The position numbers and the translations under genes are program-made. The notes under the pieces were generated by a model. That model worked only from the letters and a program-made list of their open reading frames with translations, ran no database searches and was not told the origin of the DNA. Source: Stenopsyche tienmushanensis (taxonomy: Eukaryota; Arthropoda; Insecta; Trichoptera; Stenopsychidae). Taken from it: DNA of 64,000 bases. The stretch is taken from the NCBI GenBank assembly GCA_008973525.1, contig WACJ01000404.1, positions 682,001-746,000 of the forward strand, written 5' to 3'. Shown here one piece after another: positions 1 through 11,280 of this stretch; positions within the stretch are counted from its first letter, which is position 1; each line of letters begins with the position of its first letter.

Positions 1-620
1 AATGAAATATATAGTTGTTGGAATTATTTACATTCCAGGGACGAGTTTATATTTATTGCGCCAGAAGAGGGTCCGACCCAAAATACAGGTGTAAATCTCG
101 CTGGCCCATCGCGCAGTTGCCCTTTTTGTTTGCGAGGCATCACACAGCCCAGGCATTAGTTCACATCCCCCGGCTTATGTTAATTCAAAAACGTACCCAA
201 TAAAACGACCGGGGGTGCACAAAACGGATTTATTCGCAGAGGCGACCCTTCCCTTCTTTCACGGACCTCTTTCGACAGGGGTAATACCTCCAGCGAATAG
301 ATAAGCCCCGGCAAAGACAAACCGATAGGACGCCGAGTGATCTGTATCTAAATACATAAGAGGTAAAAACCGACCGAATAAAAGCCTCCCTGGCAATCGC
401 TGAATAAGTAAAAACCCGGCGGTAAATTCTCTTCAGATATGGACCATCGAAGAGCCATTCTTCTTTATCCTCATGTAAAAAACAAACTTACGTCTCAAAG
501 AGCCATCCCGACAGGGTTGCGGAATAAGCAGTGCGGATTTCTAAGAGGATAGTGGCCTGCTACCTACGTTTACCCGCAACAGAGTGCAAAACTGCCTTCC
601 GGTCAGAGAAATATGTTTTT
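1..620. other. GC-richer island, no gene recognised
   Basis: This is complex, non-repetitive sequence, clearly less AT-rich than what follows. No frame longer than about 60 codons is open and none resembles a known protein. It is one of about thirty similar islands in the window. It could be a conserved non-coding element, or a short exon plus flanks cut off by the window edge; the sequence alone does not decide. From about 620 to 855 the DNA becomes AT-rich with nothing recognisable. Confidence 0.4.
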
Positions 621-857
621 ACATCATAAAAAATGAATTTATAGTCGAGATCAAAGCTTGATGTCGGTCCTTATCGTGATGAAAGGTCGCCTTGATGCCA
701 AAAATAATGCCTGCTTACAAATGTTTACCTAAGAAATCGTATCTGTACAGCGAAATGGGCATAAATGGGTTTTCATCGTTGACTTTAAAATCATACCTTA
801 TATGAACATTATATGCTCATTGTCATATATAAAAATATACATTTTGATCTAAATATA

Positions 858-1030
858 CACTTGGGTCTGTTATTATGCAATAGATCCACGGGGAATCGCA
901 TATAAAAAATCCGCATACTTGAAATACATAGAAAATTGAGGGATAGTATTCGTTATTTTTAAAAACCGCATAACTTCAAATTAATGTGATGAAATGTAGC
1001 AAAAATCGCATAAAAAAAACTTTGCAAAGA
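858..1030 (+). mobile_element. Family 1 inverted-repeat element, 5' part only (copy C)
   Basis: The segment begins with CACTTGGGTCTG and aligns through its length with the left ends of the copies at 2677 and 60447. It keeps the order of landmarks: a GATCCACGGGGAATCGCAT block matching the GATTTCCGCGGAAAATCGCA block of copy A, an ACATAGAAAA block, then the subterminal motif CGCATAACTTCAAA near 968 and a second ATCGCATAAAAAAAAC block. The similarity stops near 1030, so only the left end is present, either truncated or eroded. No coding capacity is seen. The family looks like a non-autonomous DNA transposon. Confidence 0.6.
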
Positions 1031-2670
1031 TTAACCAATATATTGTATACGCAGTTCATGATATAAAGACATGCAATTCTTAAGCTCGCACTGGAATTTG
1101 AAAGCTCGTTTAGAATTGGAGTCATGTACAATAAGTAGATTAACTAGTTTCTTGTATAAATTTTATAGTATATGGGCAGGATTTTCTTCCACTTCAATAT
1201 TGTTCACTGTTTATTTGATCTTATATAACATCAAACCAATAATATCATTGAAGGGAGTATCCTCAAGCAAATCATCGACATCATTTTGAGAAAAAGTATC
1301 AAACCATTCTCTACCAAGTTGATTTGCGCCCAAGTAATGATTTCAGCTGACAATGTCGAAGTTTTTATAATTTTGCCATGTCATTGACATAATCAGTAAA
1401 TATATAGACGGTAATCCGTCAAATGTTTGTTATTTGAGTTTCCTTGGGAACACATTAAATATCAATTTACATTATGGTAAAAATCTAGAATATAACTCAC
1501 TTTATCAATACGTAGTCAAATTATTATTTTTTTATCTCAGTATAGTCAAGAAAATTAAGAATTGAACATAAGATGATGAGCAAAATGTGCTCAAATTTGT
1601 TACAAACATCCAAATTCGATATGAAAACCTTTGTGGGCCACTTGTGAATGTCCACAAATAAAATGTATTTAAAAAAAATCAATTTTCTAAGCATTCTCAC
1701 GGAAAAACAGATAACACAAATTATTTAATATGTTAGCGAAATTTAGATAAAATACTATTTTCTAAATCACACAAATACACAAATGTACAGTCGTCAATAT
1801 GCAAAAATAAATGTAAATATATGTACATTGTTAAAAAGTATCATTCAAATTGACGAGCCACTACAATGTCATCATAATACAGCGAATAATACGGCCAAAT
1901 TTGATATGCATATGCGAAACAGATTGAAAGAGTCATTTTATATAGAAAACGGGTTGTTAAAATGGGGCACACGTTTGATTCGAAAGGACATTTATACAGG
2001 CACGTCCATTATCAGTCATCCGATACACAGCTAGAAACTGTCAACATTACTTCTGAGCATAATGGCGGCGAAGGTAATTTCAATTCCGTCCACGTACCCT
2101 TGTCCAAAAAATGCTTATTCTGTAATACAAGCATTATGGCATCATTTCGAGAATGTATCAAATATTTATGAGAATTTTTTACGTTTCCGGAACTGTATAT
2201 AACACATTATTCATGTATTTTCCTCCATTCGTAGGCTTAAAATGCCACATTTCTCTCCGATGTATATCTCTAATGAAACATTTTGCTTATGGGAAAAAAA
2301 CGTTCCTGCATAATATATTCGAATCGAGTGCGACTTTGTGATGTGTATCAATTCTAAATATCTAAATAGTACTCATAAATATCCTAAAGGTTGGAGAATA
2401 GCCATACTGTACGATTTAATACACCCTTAGAAGTTAAGACATTCGAGGTTGTACAATTATAATACGGTCCCATTCTTAAGATAAATTATGATCAATGTTA
2501 TGGCATGATGTCCATCAAAATTTACTTTTGAAAAACATGTTCGATTAAAAATAAATGTCTTTTCCCATTTCGTGTTTTTAATGTGAGATTTTCATAGGGA
2601 AATCGTTTTTTTTTGTAGTTGTTACCCATTGACTTTCAGTTGTGCTCAAATCAGAATATCAACTTAAAAA
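1031..2670. other. AT-rich stretch without recognisable genes
   Basis: The sequence is AT-rich with many A/T runs. Several short open frames occur (for example 1783-2034 and 1962-2171), but they overlap each other and show no family resemblance, as expected by chance. No repeat copy or promoter-like element could be supported. Confidence 0.5.
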
Positions 2671-2676
2671 AATATA

Positions 2677-3430
2677 CACTTAAAACTTTTTTTGTGCGGT
2701 AGATGATTTCCGCGGAAAATCGCACAAAAAAAGCTATGAATTACATAGAAAAAGTGAAGATGCATTCCATGGATTTTAAAAATCGCATAACTTTGAAACA
2801 GATATATTAAATAATTAATAAAAAAAACATTTTTGATAACATTTAAAGAGCGTCTTGCATCATTGGTAAAATTTTAAGTATGTCTGATGTCACTATAGTC
2901 ACTAACTCAAAAAAATTACAAAATGGCGACTGTTTAAATAAAATTCAGTAAAGTCATTTTTTGGCTATATTTTGTCACAGTTTTGATTTTTTTTAAATAG
3001 TTAAAAAATAATTTTTGAGATAAATCTCGTAGTCATAATAGAGGGTTATATAGAAGAAATTTGTACCCAGTTTGAAGTAAATTAATTTATTAAAACTTGA
3101 GATATGTCAACCGTATTGAAAAAAGTAGTTTTGAGAAAAACGCGTTAAAAGATTTCATTATGATCGGCCACTAAAATAGCTAAAACTCCTTAGGTAGTTA
3201 GGTATTTTGGAAATTGCAAAAATGCAAAAAAAACGAAATCATTTTTTTCAAAAATCTAAACTTATATTACCCAAATTATACTTTTTTTCCAAATTTCGGT
3301 TAGTGTTGATCATTTATTTACTATTTTGTCCAAAATATCTCGATACGTACTCTTTATTAAACAAAAAAAGAAAAACTTGCTTTTAAAAAAACCGCATAAC
3401 TTCGAAATCGCACAAAAAGAGGTTTGAGTG
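2677..3430 (+). mobile_element. Family 1 non-autonomous inverted-repeat element (copy A, full length)
   Basis: The element runs from CACTTAAAACTTTTTTTGTG to a right end whose reverse complement reads CACTCAAACCTCTTTTTGTG. The terminal inverted repeats agree at 19 of 22 positions. Inside the left end a second hairpin is possible (CTTTTTTTGTGCG with CGCACAAAAAAAG). The motif CGCATAACTT(T/C)GAAA occurs in the same orientation near both ends, at about 2783 and 3393, like subterminal transposase-binding repeats. The body aligns with 60447-61219 over blocks such as AAAATGGCGACTGTTT, TTTCGGTTAGTGTTGAT and CCAAAATATCTCGATA. There is no transposase frame. CAC...GTG ends are compatible with the CACTA or Chapaev groups, but the target-site duplication is not clear (ATA left, TTA right), so the superfamily is open. 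Confidence 0.75.
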
Positions 3431-4400
3431 TTATAAGATTCCAGTATCCAATCTAGATAATATGCTATATAATATTTAATCGTCATCAATATGCTCAGAG
3501 CTCACATGTAATAGCTTTCATAATAGTTTTAATTAGATGAAACACCATAAATAGATTTCATTCAGTATTTATGTATTTTTACTTCTAAAACGTTCTTATG
3601 GAAGCAAAAACGATAAACAAATATCACTCTATTATTAAATATTTTATTTGAGATTATATACATATATAAAGTTACATTAGGATTATATTATTTTTAAATA
3701 TGGTGATTTTTTCTCTATATTTGAACCCCAAAAATTACGATAAAAAGAAACTAGGAGCTTATCCACCAGTATTTGGTTTTCTTCTATTTTTCATATTCAT
3801 AAAATAAGTGCATATCAATGCACTTGTATCGATTCTAATATACTATTTTTATATCATAACATGGCATTCTTCAATAAAAAATCATAATAAAAGCCATAAC
3901 CTGATTAAATTTGTTTTATTTAAATTAAAATTTCAAATCAACGATATAATGTACTATTTATTTTGATTATGGTATCAACGATGTGCAGCAAATTCAAGTG
4001 TGACCATATGATCACACATGGAATTTATATATAAAGTATATGTTCATCTGGAACATTTGGATAAAAATTATATTTAAACATGCTTAAGAATACAATTGAA
4101 AGAATATTAAGATCATCTATATGATATATAATATGTAAGTGACAGAATGATTTCGATTCAATTGATTGTTGAGTGTGCCATTTGATGCAATAATAATATG
4201 CAATTTGTGGTATTCTTAAACAGATTCGATCAATACGGCCCTCTTCTAAAGTAAAACAACTCGATGCAAAGCCAATAGTATTGTATTAGAGTAATGTGAT
4301 TCATTGAATGATGTGAATTGTGGCAATACTGCGGATGGATGGAGTTCAAATGAAATTTTTATATTTCATGTGAAATAGCAAAAGCTCAGCCACAAAGCTC
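3431..4400. other. AT-rich stretch with one short palindromic motif
   Basis: AT-rich DNA with no supported gene. At 3995-4018 lies GTGTGACCATATGATCACAC, a near-palindrome followed by ATGG. A related motif, GTGTTCATATGGTCACACATGG, occurs near 23860. The meaning of this sharing is unknown; it may be the remnant of a small repeat. Confidence 0.45.
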
Positions 4401-4925
4401 ATTCGAGCTAAGAAAATTGAAAGCTAAACAGCATTAGGAGGATGTCTGCAAAGGTAAATCAAGGTGTATGAATGCAAAATTGCGTTGGCCTCTTTACCAG
4501 AAATGTCTCTCAAAGACTCCTTTTGAACCCTCCTCAAGGAAGTGCATCGAAGCGCAGTACTCTGGTGGAACAAATAAAACTGCCGGGAAAATATTTTATT
4601 TAAAGTGCATTCTGTCTAGCAATGTAAAGCGCACGGTTAGGAAACTGCACTTACCACGTCACTTGTGAGAGGAAACAAAGTCATTTTCCGCACGTAATGC
4701 TTTTTCAATACAATAAAACGGAACACGTTCTATATCTGGAGACGTGCAAGTTTCCCTGCAGAAATAAGATGACAATTCCGTCTTAGGTGATGACACAAAG
4801 GACGAGCGAATGCATTGAATGAACCCTTAATTCGGGTTAGCAGAAGAATCCTATGCAAGGATGGACCCGAACGGAGCTGCAATGCATATGGTCATATGAC
4901 CAGAAACTATCAAACAAAACATTCG
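4400..4925. other. GC-richer island, no gene recognised
   Basis: Complex sequence between two AT-rich stretches. It contains a 66-codon frame at 4468-4668 with no recognisable family features, and a perfect 12-bp palindrome GGTCATATGACC at 4890-4901. I see no exon with credible splice sites. Confidence 0.35.
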
Positions 4926-5680
4926 TTTTATCCAGATTATATCAATCGATGAATCAAACAATTGACAATTTATAATATCAAGACGTTGCAAAAATAACCA
5001 TAAATTTTGAATTCAATCTTCAATCAAAAAATAATGTAAGGCTCGATGAATTCTTCATTTAACTAGATTCTTATAAGCTTAGGTTTATTGCCAAGCAAGA
5101 CATTTTTTGGAATAGAAGGAATTAAAATAGAATGCTAGAATGTTGATATATAGTATTAAATCAATGCATATTAACTTATTACGGTCCGCTCACTTGAAAT
5201 TGCATATTTTATAATTGAGTAATGAAAAATAATAATAAACGCTTCATGATTTTCTAGTTTAATCGAAAGATTATTTTATTAAAACGTAAAGAAAAATATA
5301 AGAAAACTCGTTAAGCGTATTTGATATCATTACGCTTACATTGTGATTTGGATCGAGTTTAAATCAAGATTTATGCATTTTATTTCCGAAACGTTCCCAC
5401 GGAAACATAAACTATATACAAATGAAGCTATAGAATTACGTTTTAAATTAAGTTTGAATTCGATCACATTGTCTGCATGATAAATTCTCTTCCAGGCATA
5501 ATGCAATTTATTCCAAGGGATTCTGTTGTAATATATGAAGTGTGAGTTTCACATCGAACCTGCCAAATCCCACATGAGATCCCATCGTATAGGACAAGTT
5601 TTTTGCGAAATTGGTTGAATAAATGGATACTAAAATAAATCGGAATCCTTCATAAAATATTTAATAATCAAATATTTCCA
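4926..5680. other. AT-rich stretch, nothing recognised
   Basis: AT-rich DNA with no supported open frame, repeat copy or RNA gene. Confidence 0.5.
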
Positions 5681-5689
5681 ATAGGTGCC

Positions 5690-6260
5690 TACGTCTCGAT
5701 ATAATTTATCGTCGGAAAGATTGGGGAAAGGAATTGTTGGTCGATGGTCGTACATTCCGTTCGAGAGTTTTTATATCAGCATCTTTCTGTAATCCGCTTT
5801 CTTATTGGGCGACCTTTACCGTACTTGAAGTCGAAGTTAATTTTTGAGAAGCTCTTTTTGAAAAATTAAGCCGGATTTTCACGAGCGAGCAGGTTGATGA
5901 AAGTAAAGCATTATTGAATATAGCCATCAAGAGGTAATTGAATTTGGTATGAGGGGGTGAGCGTTTCCGACTGCGGTGTGGTAACGAAGTCAAAGCAAAA
6001 CGTACAGCTGTTAACCAATCAACAAGGCCATGTATTTTATTCAGGGTACACATGATCGAAACGCAATTTACGTTACCTTAATTGCCTCTCAACTAAATAA
6101 TTCCAATACAACCCTAAATTGACTTAAGACCCCGGCCCTTTCAAATACCACACGGTTTATTCAACCCCCGTATCGGGCTCTTTTAAGAAGAGCATGTCTT
6201 TTAATTAAATAACGCTCGGCATCATGTCTATATTTCAAGAAGCTCGCTCATACAATATTC
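5690..6260. other. GC-richer island, no gene recognised
   Basis: Complex sequence with an 83-codon frame on the minus strand (5802-6053). The translation is rich in Ser, Thr and Leu without motif or domain features, so I treat it as non-coding. From 6260 to 7090 the DNA is AT-rich and featureless apart from a 64-codon frame at 6379-6573 that I also regard as chance. Confidence 0.35.
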
Positions 6261-7097
6261 ATCGCTAAATATAAATGCGGACATTATAATGAAGGAACAC
6301 AGTTATTTATATTGATTTATGTTCTTTATTCATTCGTGGTGGAATGCGATGGCGGCGGGCCCATAGAGCCTTTTTATATTAAGGTCCTCTTATCTTTGGG
6401 TCTTCAGTTGTGCCAGTATAAACATATTTTTGAGTTATGTCTTTGAACATTCTCCTTCCATGGAAAACATATAATACAACCCATTTAAATTGTATGGCGA
6501 AAAAAACCAAAGAGAGATATTTTCTATGCAATAGATTCAAGCGTATCCATATGGCTGCAGACCTATTATCCATTAACTTGGATATAATATCTAATATATT
6601 TTTTTCATTATAAAATACTATTCAAACATGTCTTAATGAATTCAAAACGATGAAAGTAATATTAAATACTCATAACAAAATGTGTAAATCTGCTCTTTTT
6701 GTAATGCATTTAATCCACGCGCGAACTCCAGATAGCAACTTATAATAAACACAGCGGCCTAGAATGTGTTAATATTGGTATATGTAAATTTGCTGTTATT
6801 ATAATGATATTTTTATTAGTATCCTATTATCATCAAAACCATAATCAGTATATTTCTCACATAATCGACATATATATGTAAAAATCTATTTAAGGTTAAT
6901 GGACAAAAACCATGTTCTTTTCTTAAAATGATCTTTTAATTACATTTCAAATTCAAATATTTTGATCTCTTTATGTAAAGATTTTCATCTCTAATATCCA
7001 CCTCAAAGGTCACGCCAAAATGTACACGTAGAATTACTTTATTAAGCACAAACAAAATAGAACTGCTATAATTGCATATGTAAGTCCTATTCATAAA

Positions 7098-7697
7098 AAG
7101 GACCTGCTGAGATGGTTAGCATCTTACATCGATCGAAGATGCCAGGCTGTTGTAACCGATGGTTTTAAATCTAACTAGCGGTGCATTCCCTCAGGTGTAG
7201 TTCCAGCAGGGCTCGCTTCTTGGACCACTACTCTTTATATTTTCAGGAATTCAAAGTATTTCTTGTTTGCTGACGAAATGAAAATTCTCAAAACCGTCAA
7301 ATCTGACATCTCAACTTTTCAAGATGATTTGGACAGACTTAGGGAATACTGCCGAATGAATAAATTAGACCTTAATGTATCAAAATGTGCTATGATTACC
7401 TTTTCTCGAAAGAAAAATCCAAGTTCGTTATATTTTCTCAATGATCAGGCTGTCCCAGGAGTAGACTATTTTAAAGATTTGGGTGTTATCCATGATATTA
7501 AAATGCTATTTGATAAGCACATTGATCTAATCATTGCTAAGTTATCTAGATCATTAAAGGCTTTATTATCAAATGTTCCAAGTAATTTCAGTCAATCCAT
7601 CAAAATTTTATATTGTGCTTACTTATATCGATTATCCCGCAACCCCAAACAAATTTCAAATTTCAAATGGCTTAGAGGTGCATGTGGATCTATTTAA
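7098..7697 (+). pseudogene. Degenerate reverse transcriptase of a Jockey-like non-LTR retrotransposon
   Basis: Pieces of a reverse transcriptase palm domain follow one another in different frames. About 7098-7175 reads KDLLRWLASYIDRRCQAVV, then an in-frame stop at 7176-7178. The next frame gives SGAFPQ, a stop at 7198-7200, then QGSLLGPLLF (7207-7236), the split equivalent of the family's SGVPQGS.LGPLLF motif. After another frame change the catalytic box reads FADE (7266-7277), where active enzymes have YADD/FADD, so the second metal-binding Asp is lost. The open tail to 7697 includes DLDRLREYCRMNKLDLN, KCAMITFSRK and YFKDLGVIHD, which match the conserved region after the catalytic box in Jockey/CR1-group elements. 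The endonuclease and the rest of the element are absent. It cannot make an active protein. The clade within non-LTR elements is less certain than the domain. Confidence 0.87.
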
Positions 7698-7785
7698 TGA
7701 TCACACAAAAATATTGGCTATTAAATAACGAGATTGGCGGTAAATCTTAATTTTATTAATAAATGATAATAATTATGAATTTCTA

Positions 7786-8086
7786 GCGTGGGTGATTTAC
7801 TATCCCCACGCAGTAGCGCTGTTAACAGCGACATCTTCCATCTCTTTTCAGGTGCAATGTATTATTTTAACAGCGCCATCTCTTGTGGCCCTGCGGAGAC
7901 ATTGCACCTGCATACCGACCGATCGCTTCTTGCACGTGCACCGTTGCCGGTTGAGTATTGACGAGCAGGAGGCGGGAGTCGGGAGAGTCGTCGGTTAGCC
8001 TTGGCTGCGGGAGGTCGTCCCTCCTGCAGCCAGATCTCTCTCTATCTCTCTCTGCCCCCCGAGAGTACACCCACCTCAACGTTACA
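7786..8086. repeat. GC-rich segment with four strong hairpins, possible LTR or transposon end
   Basis: In sequence: GCGTGGG (7786-7792) pairs with CCCACGC (7805-7811); a perfect 14-bp palindrome CGCTGTTAACAGCG lies at 7817-7830; CAGGTGCAATGT (7849-7860) pairs perfectly with ACATTGCACCTG (7899-7910); and GGCTGCGGGAGG (8003-8014) pairs with CCTCCTGCAGCC (8020-8031) with one G-T wobble. A TC-rich microsatellite follows at 8032-8052. AACAGCG.CATCT is repeated at 7825 and 7869. Read on the minus strand the segment begins TGTAACGTTGAGG at 8086, as some LTRs do, but I could not find a matching CA end or a duplicated target site. Frames crossing it (7792-7998 plus, 7867-8223 minus) look like by-products of the base composition. 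Confidence 0.55.
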
Positions 8087-9780
8087 AATTCAAGCGTTCT
8101 CATGCATACACTAATAACAAACATATGAGAGATGTATTTAAAAATGCTGTTATTTTGGCATGAAATATAAATAAATTTAAATATTTCGTTCAGCAATCTA
8201 TTTATGAGATATAAAACAAGCAAATTTAATTGGGTAAATCGCCTTTTATTAATTAATTCAAACCATCGCAGTGTTTGCGTGTAATTAATGTCCCATAAAT
8301 AGCACGGTGGATGTTGTAATGTTGGATAAAATTAGCCAAAAATGTGTTCGTTTGACGAGCATGTGTAAACATTTCAAACATATTTGAGCACAATCAAATG
8401 AATGGCTTTCGCTATTAATATAAAACGATACGATATTAGGTCATAACACCTCAGTCCCGGGCGTTTATTTTTAATAATAGTCTGTGTATGAAATAATTTC
8501 GGAATAAGTCAACGCCATCTGTTCATCGCCTGACATATCGTCGACGCCCTAAAGTTTACGATTTGCTAAATTCACAGTATGGCCTACTTCCTTATTTCAC
8601 AAGCTTTATAGGCACCTACATCCGGTCTGTACATACACAACTTTCGTAAATAAACGTAACAATTGCGGACGAGTCGGGAATATAAAATCGCCTGGACGGA
8701 AGTGAAAACGGAAAACGGACCACGGATGGAATGGGGTAAGAACACGTCGAAATATAATAAAACTAGGGGACAATAGGAATAGCAATATTACCCCCTTAAT
8801 GATTGTACTTTTTTTTCCTATGGGACGAATATGTTAATTTATTAGTCCATTCCGCATCTTTTAATTTTCTTTCATATACAAAAACTTTTTCGTAATATTA
8901 TTTCATTATTGAAGAAATCTCGAATATGGAAGGCATACGTGTTTTAGTTTTTATCGAGAACACTTTTTCATATTCAATAAAAAAACTGCAATAAATTTGT
9001 CATGATACAACATTTGTACCATAGATATGCTAGCTATTACAAGCTGGTGACACCACATGTGTATCATGATTCTGCTAACATATTATATGTACCCATTCAT
9101 TAAAAGTACGTATATATAAAATCGAATCATGTTATAGTATCGTATTTACAATTATTTTCATATAGTAGTTATTCATTGTTATACACATATGACTTCATTA
9201 GTAATAGTTTTAAATGTTATTCTTCAATCAATCAGATATGTTTTTGATTTCTCAAAATGAATAATATATTTAATTTCCTTTCATTAATAAATGTTTAATA
9301 TAAGACGTACCCATTAAAAATCGTTTTTTAAATGAAAGATTTGAATGCTCATACACTTGGCAAAAATAGATCCATTGTAAATTGCGTTGTTAAATTTGAT
9401 TTTTAAAAATCACAATTTATTTTTGATTAGTATAGTTACCAAAAAACTAAAAAATGCAGCAGCCTAAGTGCGACTAATCTCCAAAAACGACCAAACAATA
9501 AAACGAAAACCATTTTGGGTTCTACTTATATGTTGTCATTCTGTCTGTTAGGCTTTTAATTAATTTTTTAAGCAATCATTGTTAATATGATGTTATCGAT
9601 GATATTTTATATTAAAATAAGTATTAACTACCCATATATCGAAAGCATAAAACATGTATCATTTCAATAGTATCCCCTGTGTTGTTTTAATTTTATCTTG
9701 CCCGCCTAAAGGAACTTACAGAGTCATATAAATAAAAGGCTTGTTCGGCATTTTATTTGATTTTTTTTTGTCAATTCAAC
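8087..9780. other. Mixed AT-rich stretch with a GC-richer island at 8440-8760
   Basis: 8440-8760 is complex sequence without an open frame. The rest, to about 9780, is AT-rich with long A/T runs and no supported gene, RNA or repeat. Confidence 0.4.
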
Positions 9781-9789
9781 CGCATAAGT

Positions 9790-10110
9790 CCAGAAGCTTT
9801 GATACAGCTGCAATTGCAAGACTTTCTTCAATCAATCTCCTTAAAGTGCCACATCCATTTTCAGATGAAGGCAATCACCACAAAAGACTTTAACAAGGAA
9901 AGGGTTTTTCATTTTGTGGTTTTCTATTGTCTTTTACACTAGGTTAATATAGAATAGGATTATTTGAATGGAAATTGTGAGTAAGTCAAAAAATATGAAT
10001 AAGTAGTGAAATATTCATTATTTCATGCTCAATGGTAAATATTAATAATTTCACGAATTTATTGGTGTGGGAATCTAAACTTTTACACTGTACTAACAAT
10101 AGCTAGTATT
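9790..10110 (-). mobile_element. tRNA-derived SINE, decayed copy, minus strand
   Basis: Read on the minus strand, a degenerate tRNA head (box B-like GTTTAGATTCC, the complement of 10070-10080) is followed by a body that aligns with the better copy at 38755-39215: GTGGTTTTCTATTGTCTTTTA parallels GTGGTTTCCCATTGCCTTCCA, and GGATTATTTGAATGG parallels AGATTATTTGGAAAA (plus-strand spelling). The tail block at 9794-9828 matches 23721-23755 at 32 of 35 positions. Box A is weak. The element carries no protein and would depend on an autonomous LINE for movement. Confidence 0.6.
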
Positions 10111-10320
10111 TTTTTAATGTATAAAATAATGTTGATTACTTCATAGCTGTTATTCTTATAAATAACAAATAATATTCAAGTAATTTAAATTTAAATTATT
10201 TCGTGAATAAAAACATTTTGTTTGCTATTGTAAGTAAATATTATACAATTTAAAGTTTGATAAATTCAATCTATTAATGTATACAAAAGGTCGAAACAAT
10301 TTGTAAACAGTCCCAATATC
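10111..10320. other. AT-rich stretch, nothing recognised
   Basis: Very AT-rich DNA between the SINE and the next island. No feature could be supported. Confidence 0.5.
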
Positions 10321-10850
10321 TCCTGTTGTTTTTTCTTAGCCTCCTTTGTTTTGTTTTTGCCGGTCAACACGTAGTGGGCGACTTGTTTGCAAATTTATCG
10401 ACAAACCAGCGTTTACGATGGTCCATCGTCACTCACTCGCAAAAATATCGAGTTCGCCACCCTCACCCACCCCCCGGGAAAGGACGCTCTGCTTTCGCCA
10501 CCCCGCCCGGGCTTCGCTTTTTGGAGACCTTCCAAAAGTGTGACGCAAATTTTATAAACAACTTTTTATCGCCGCATTCAATGAACGAAACTTTCGCGGG
10601 GGCACTCCACAAAAGAAAGTTGACCGTATGGACCGATTTTATTTTAGATCGTAAACAAGGCAAGATAACTTGTAAATCATAAAAATATGAGACTCGAACG
10701 GATGGAGAAAAAATATTTTATCTTTCACGGTTCGGTCGTACGAGATGGCTGCGATGCTGCGAAATTCGGCTGACGTAGACAAATCTTCCCCGGGGATAAT
10801 CTCATAAGTAAACACAAATATAATTATATTCATACGGCGCAAATATACTA
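10320..10850. other. GC-richer island with overlapping chance frames
   Basis: This island contains a C-rich tract near 10460-10480 (CCACCCTCACCCACC) and open frames on both strands over the same bases: 10326-10682 plus (118 codons), 10346-10543 plus and 10463-10663 minus. The 118-codon product starts with a hydrophobic run that could mimic a signal peptide, but the rest shows no domain. Overlap of frames on both strands argues for composition rather than coding. 10850-11270 is AT-rich and empty. Confidence 0.35.
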
Positions 10851-11280
10851 TGACTATATATACGAGATAACGGTTATTAAATTATTATACATGGATTCAT
10901 ATATTCATCCATTGTACCATCTTCCGTAAATTTGGCCTAACGGCAATTACTCCGCTCCGTACGCTCGTTTTCCCCACAATATCGTTCAAATCTAATATTT
11001 TTATCTTCAATGCTTTATTTGTGGATGAGTTTACAAAGGGGATTATAAATGCTTATTTTTTCTTAATTATATCGCCCTAAAGCTAAATATTTTGATGCTA
11101 TACGTATGAAAAGTGTTCAATAATTTACCTGATTTAATATGTTATACTCGTATCTTTACGTGTAATTCGGATCAAATATCAAAGACAATTTGAAGTAAAG
11201 CTAATATAAGACACTAACTAAAATAGCTTTAAGTTCACGATAAGTGAAACGCTAACCAGCACTTGGGCGGAAAAAAAGAG

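Noticed and set aside
7792..8223. Frames crossing the hairpin-dense segment (68 codons plus, 118 codons minus)
   Set aside because: They overlap on opposite strands and their products reflect the structured GC-rich repeat rather than a protein family.
10326..10682. 118-codon plus-strand frame with a hydrophobic start
   Set aside because: Open frames occur on both strands over the same GC-rich bases, the product has no domain, and the signal-like start is a run of Phe/Leu codons typical of T-rich DNA.
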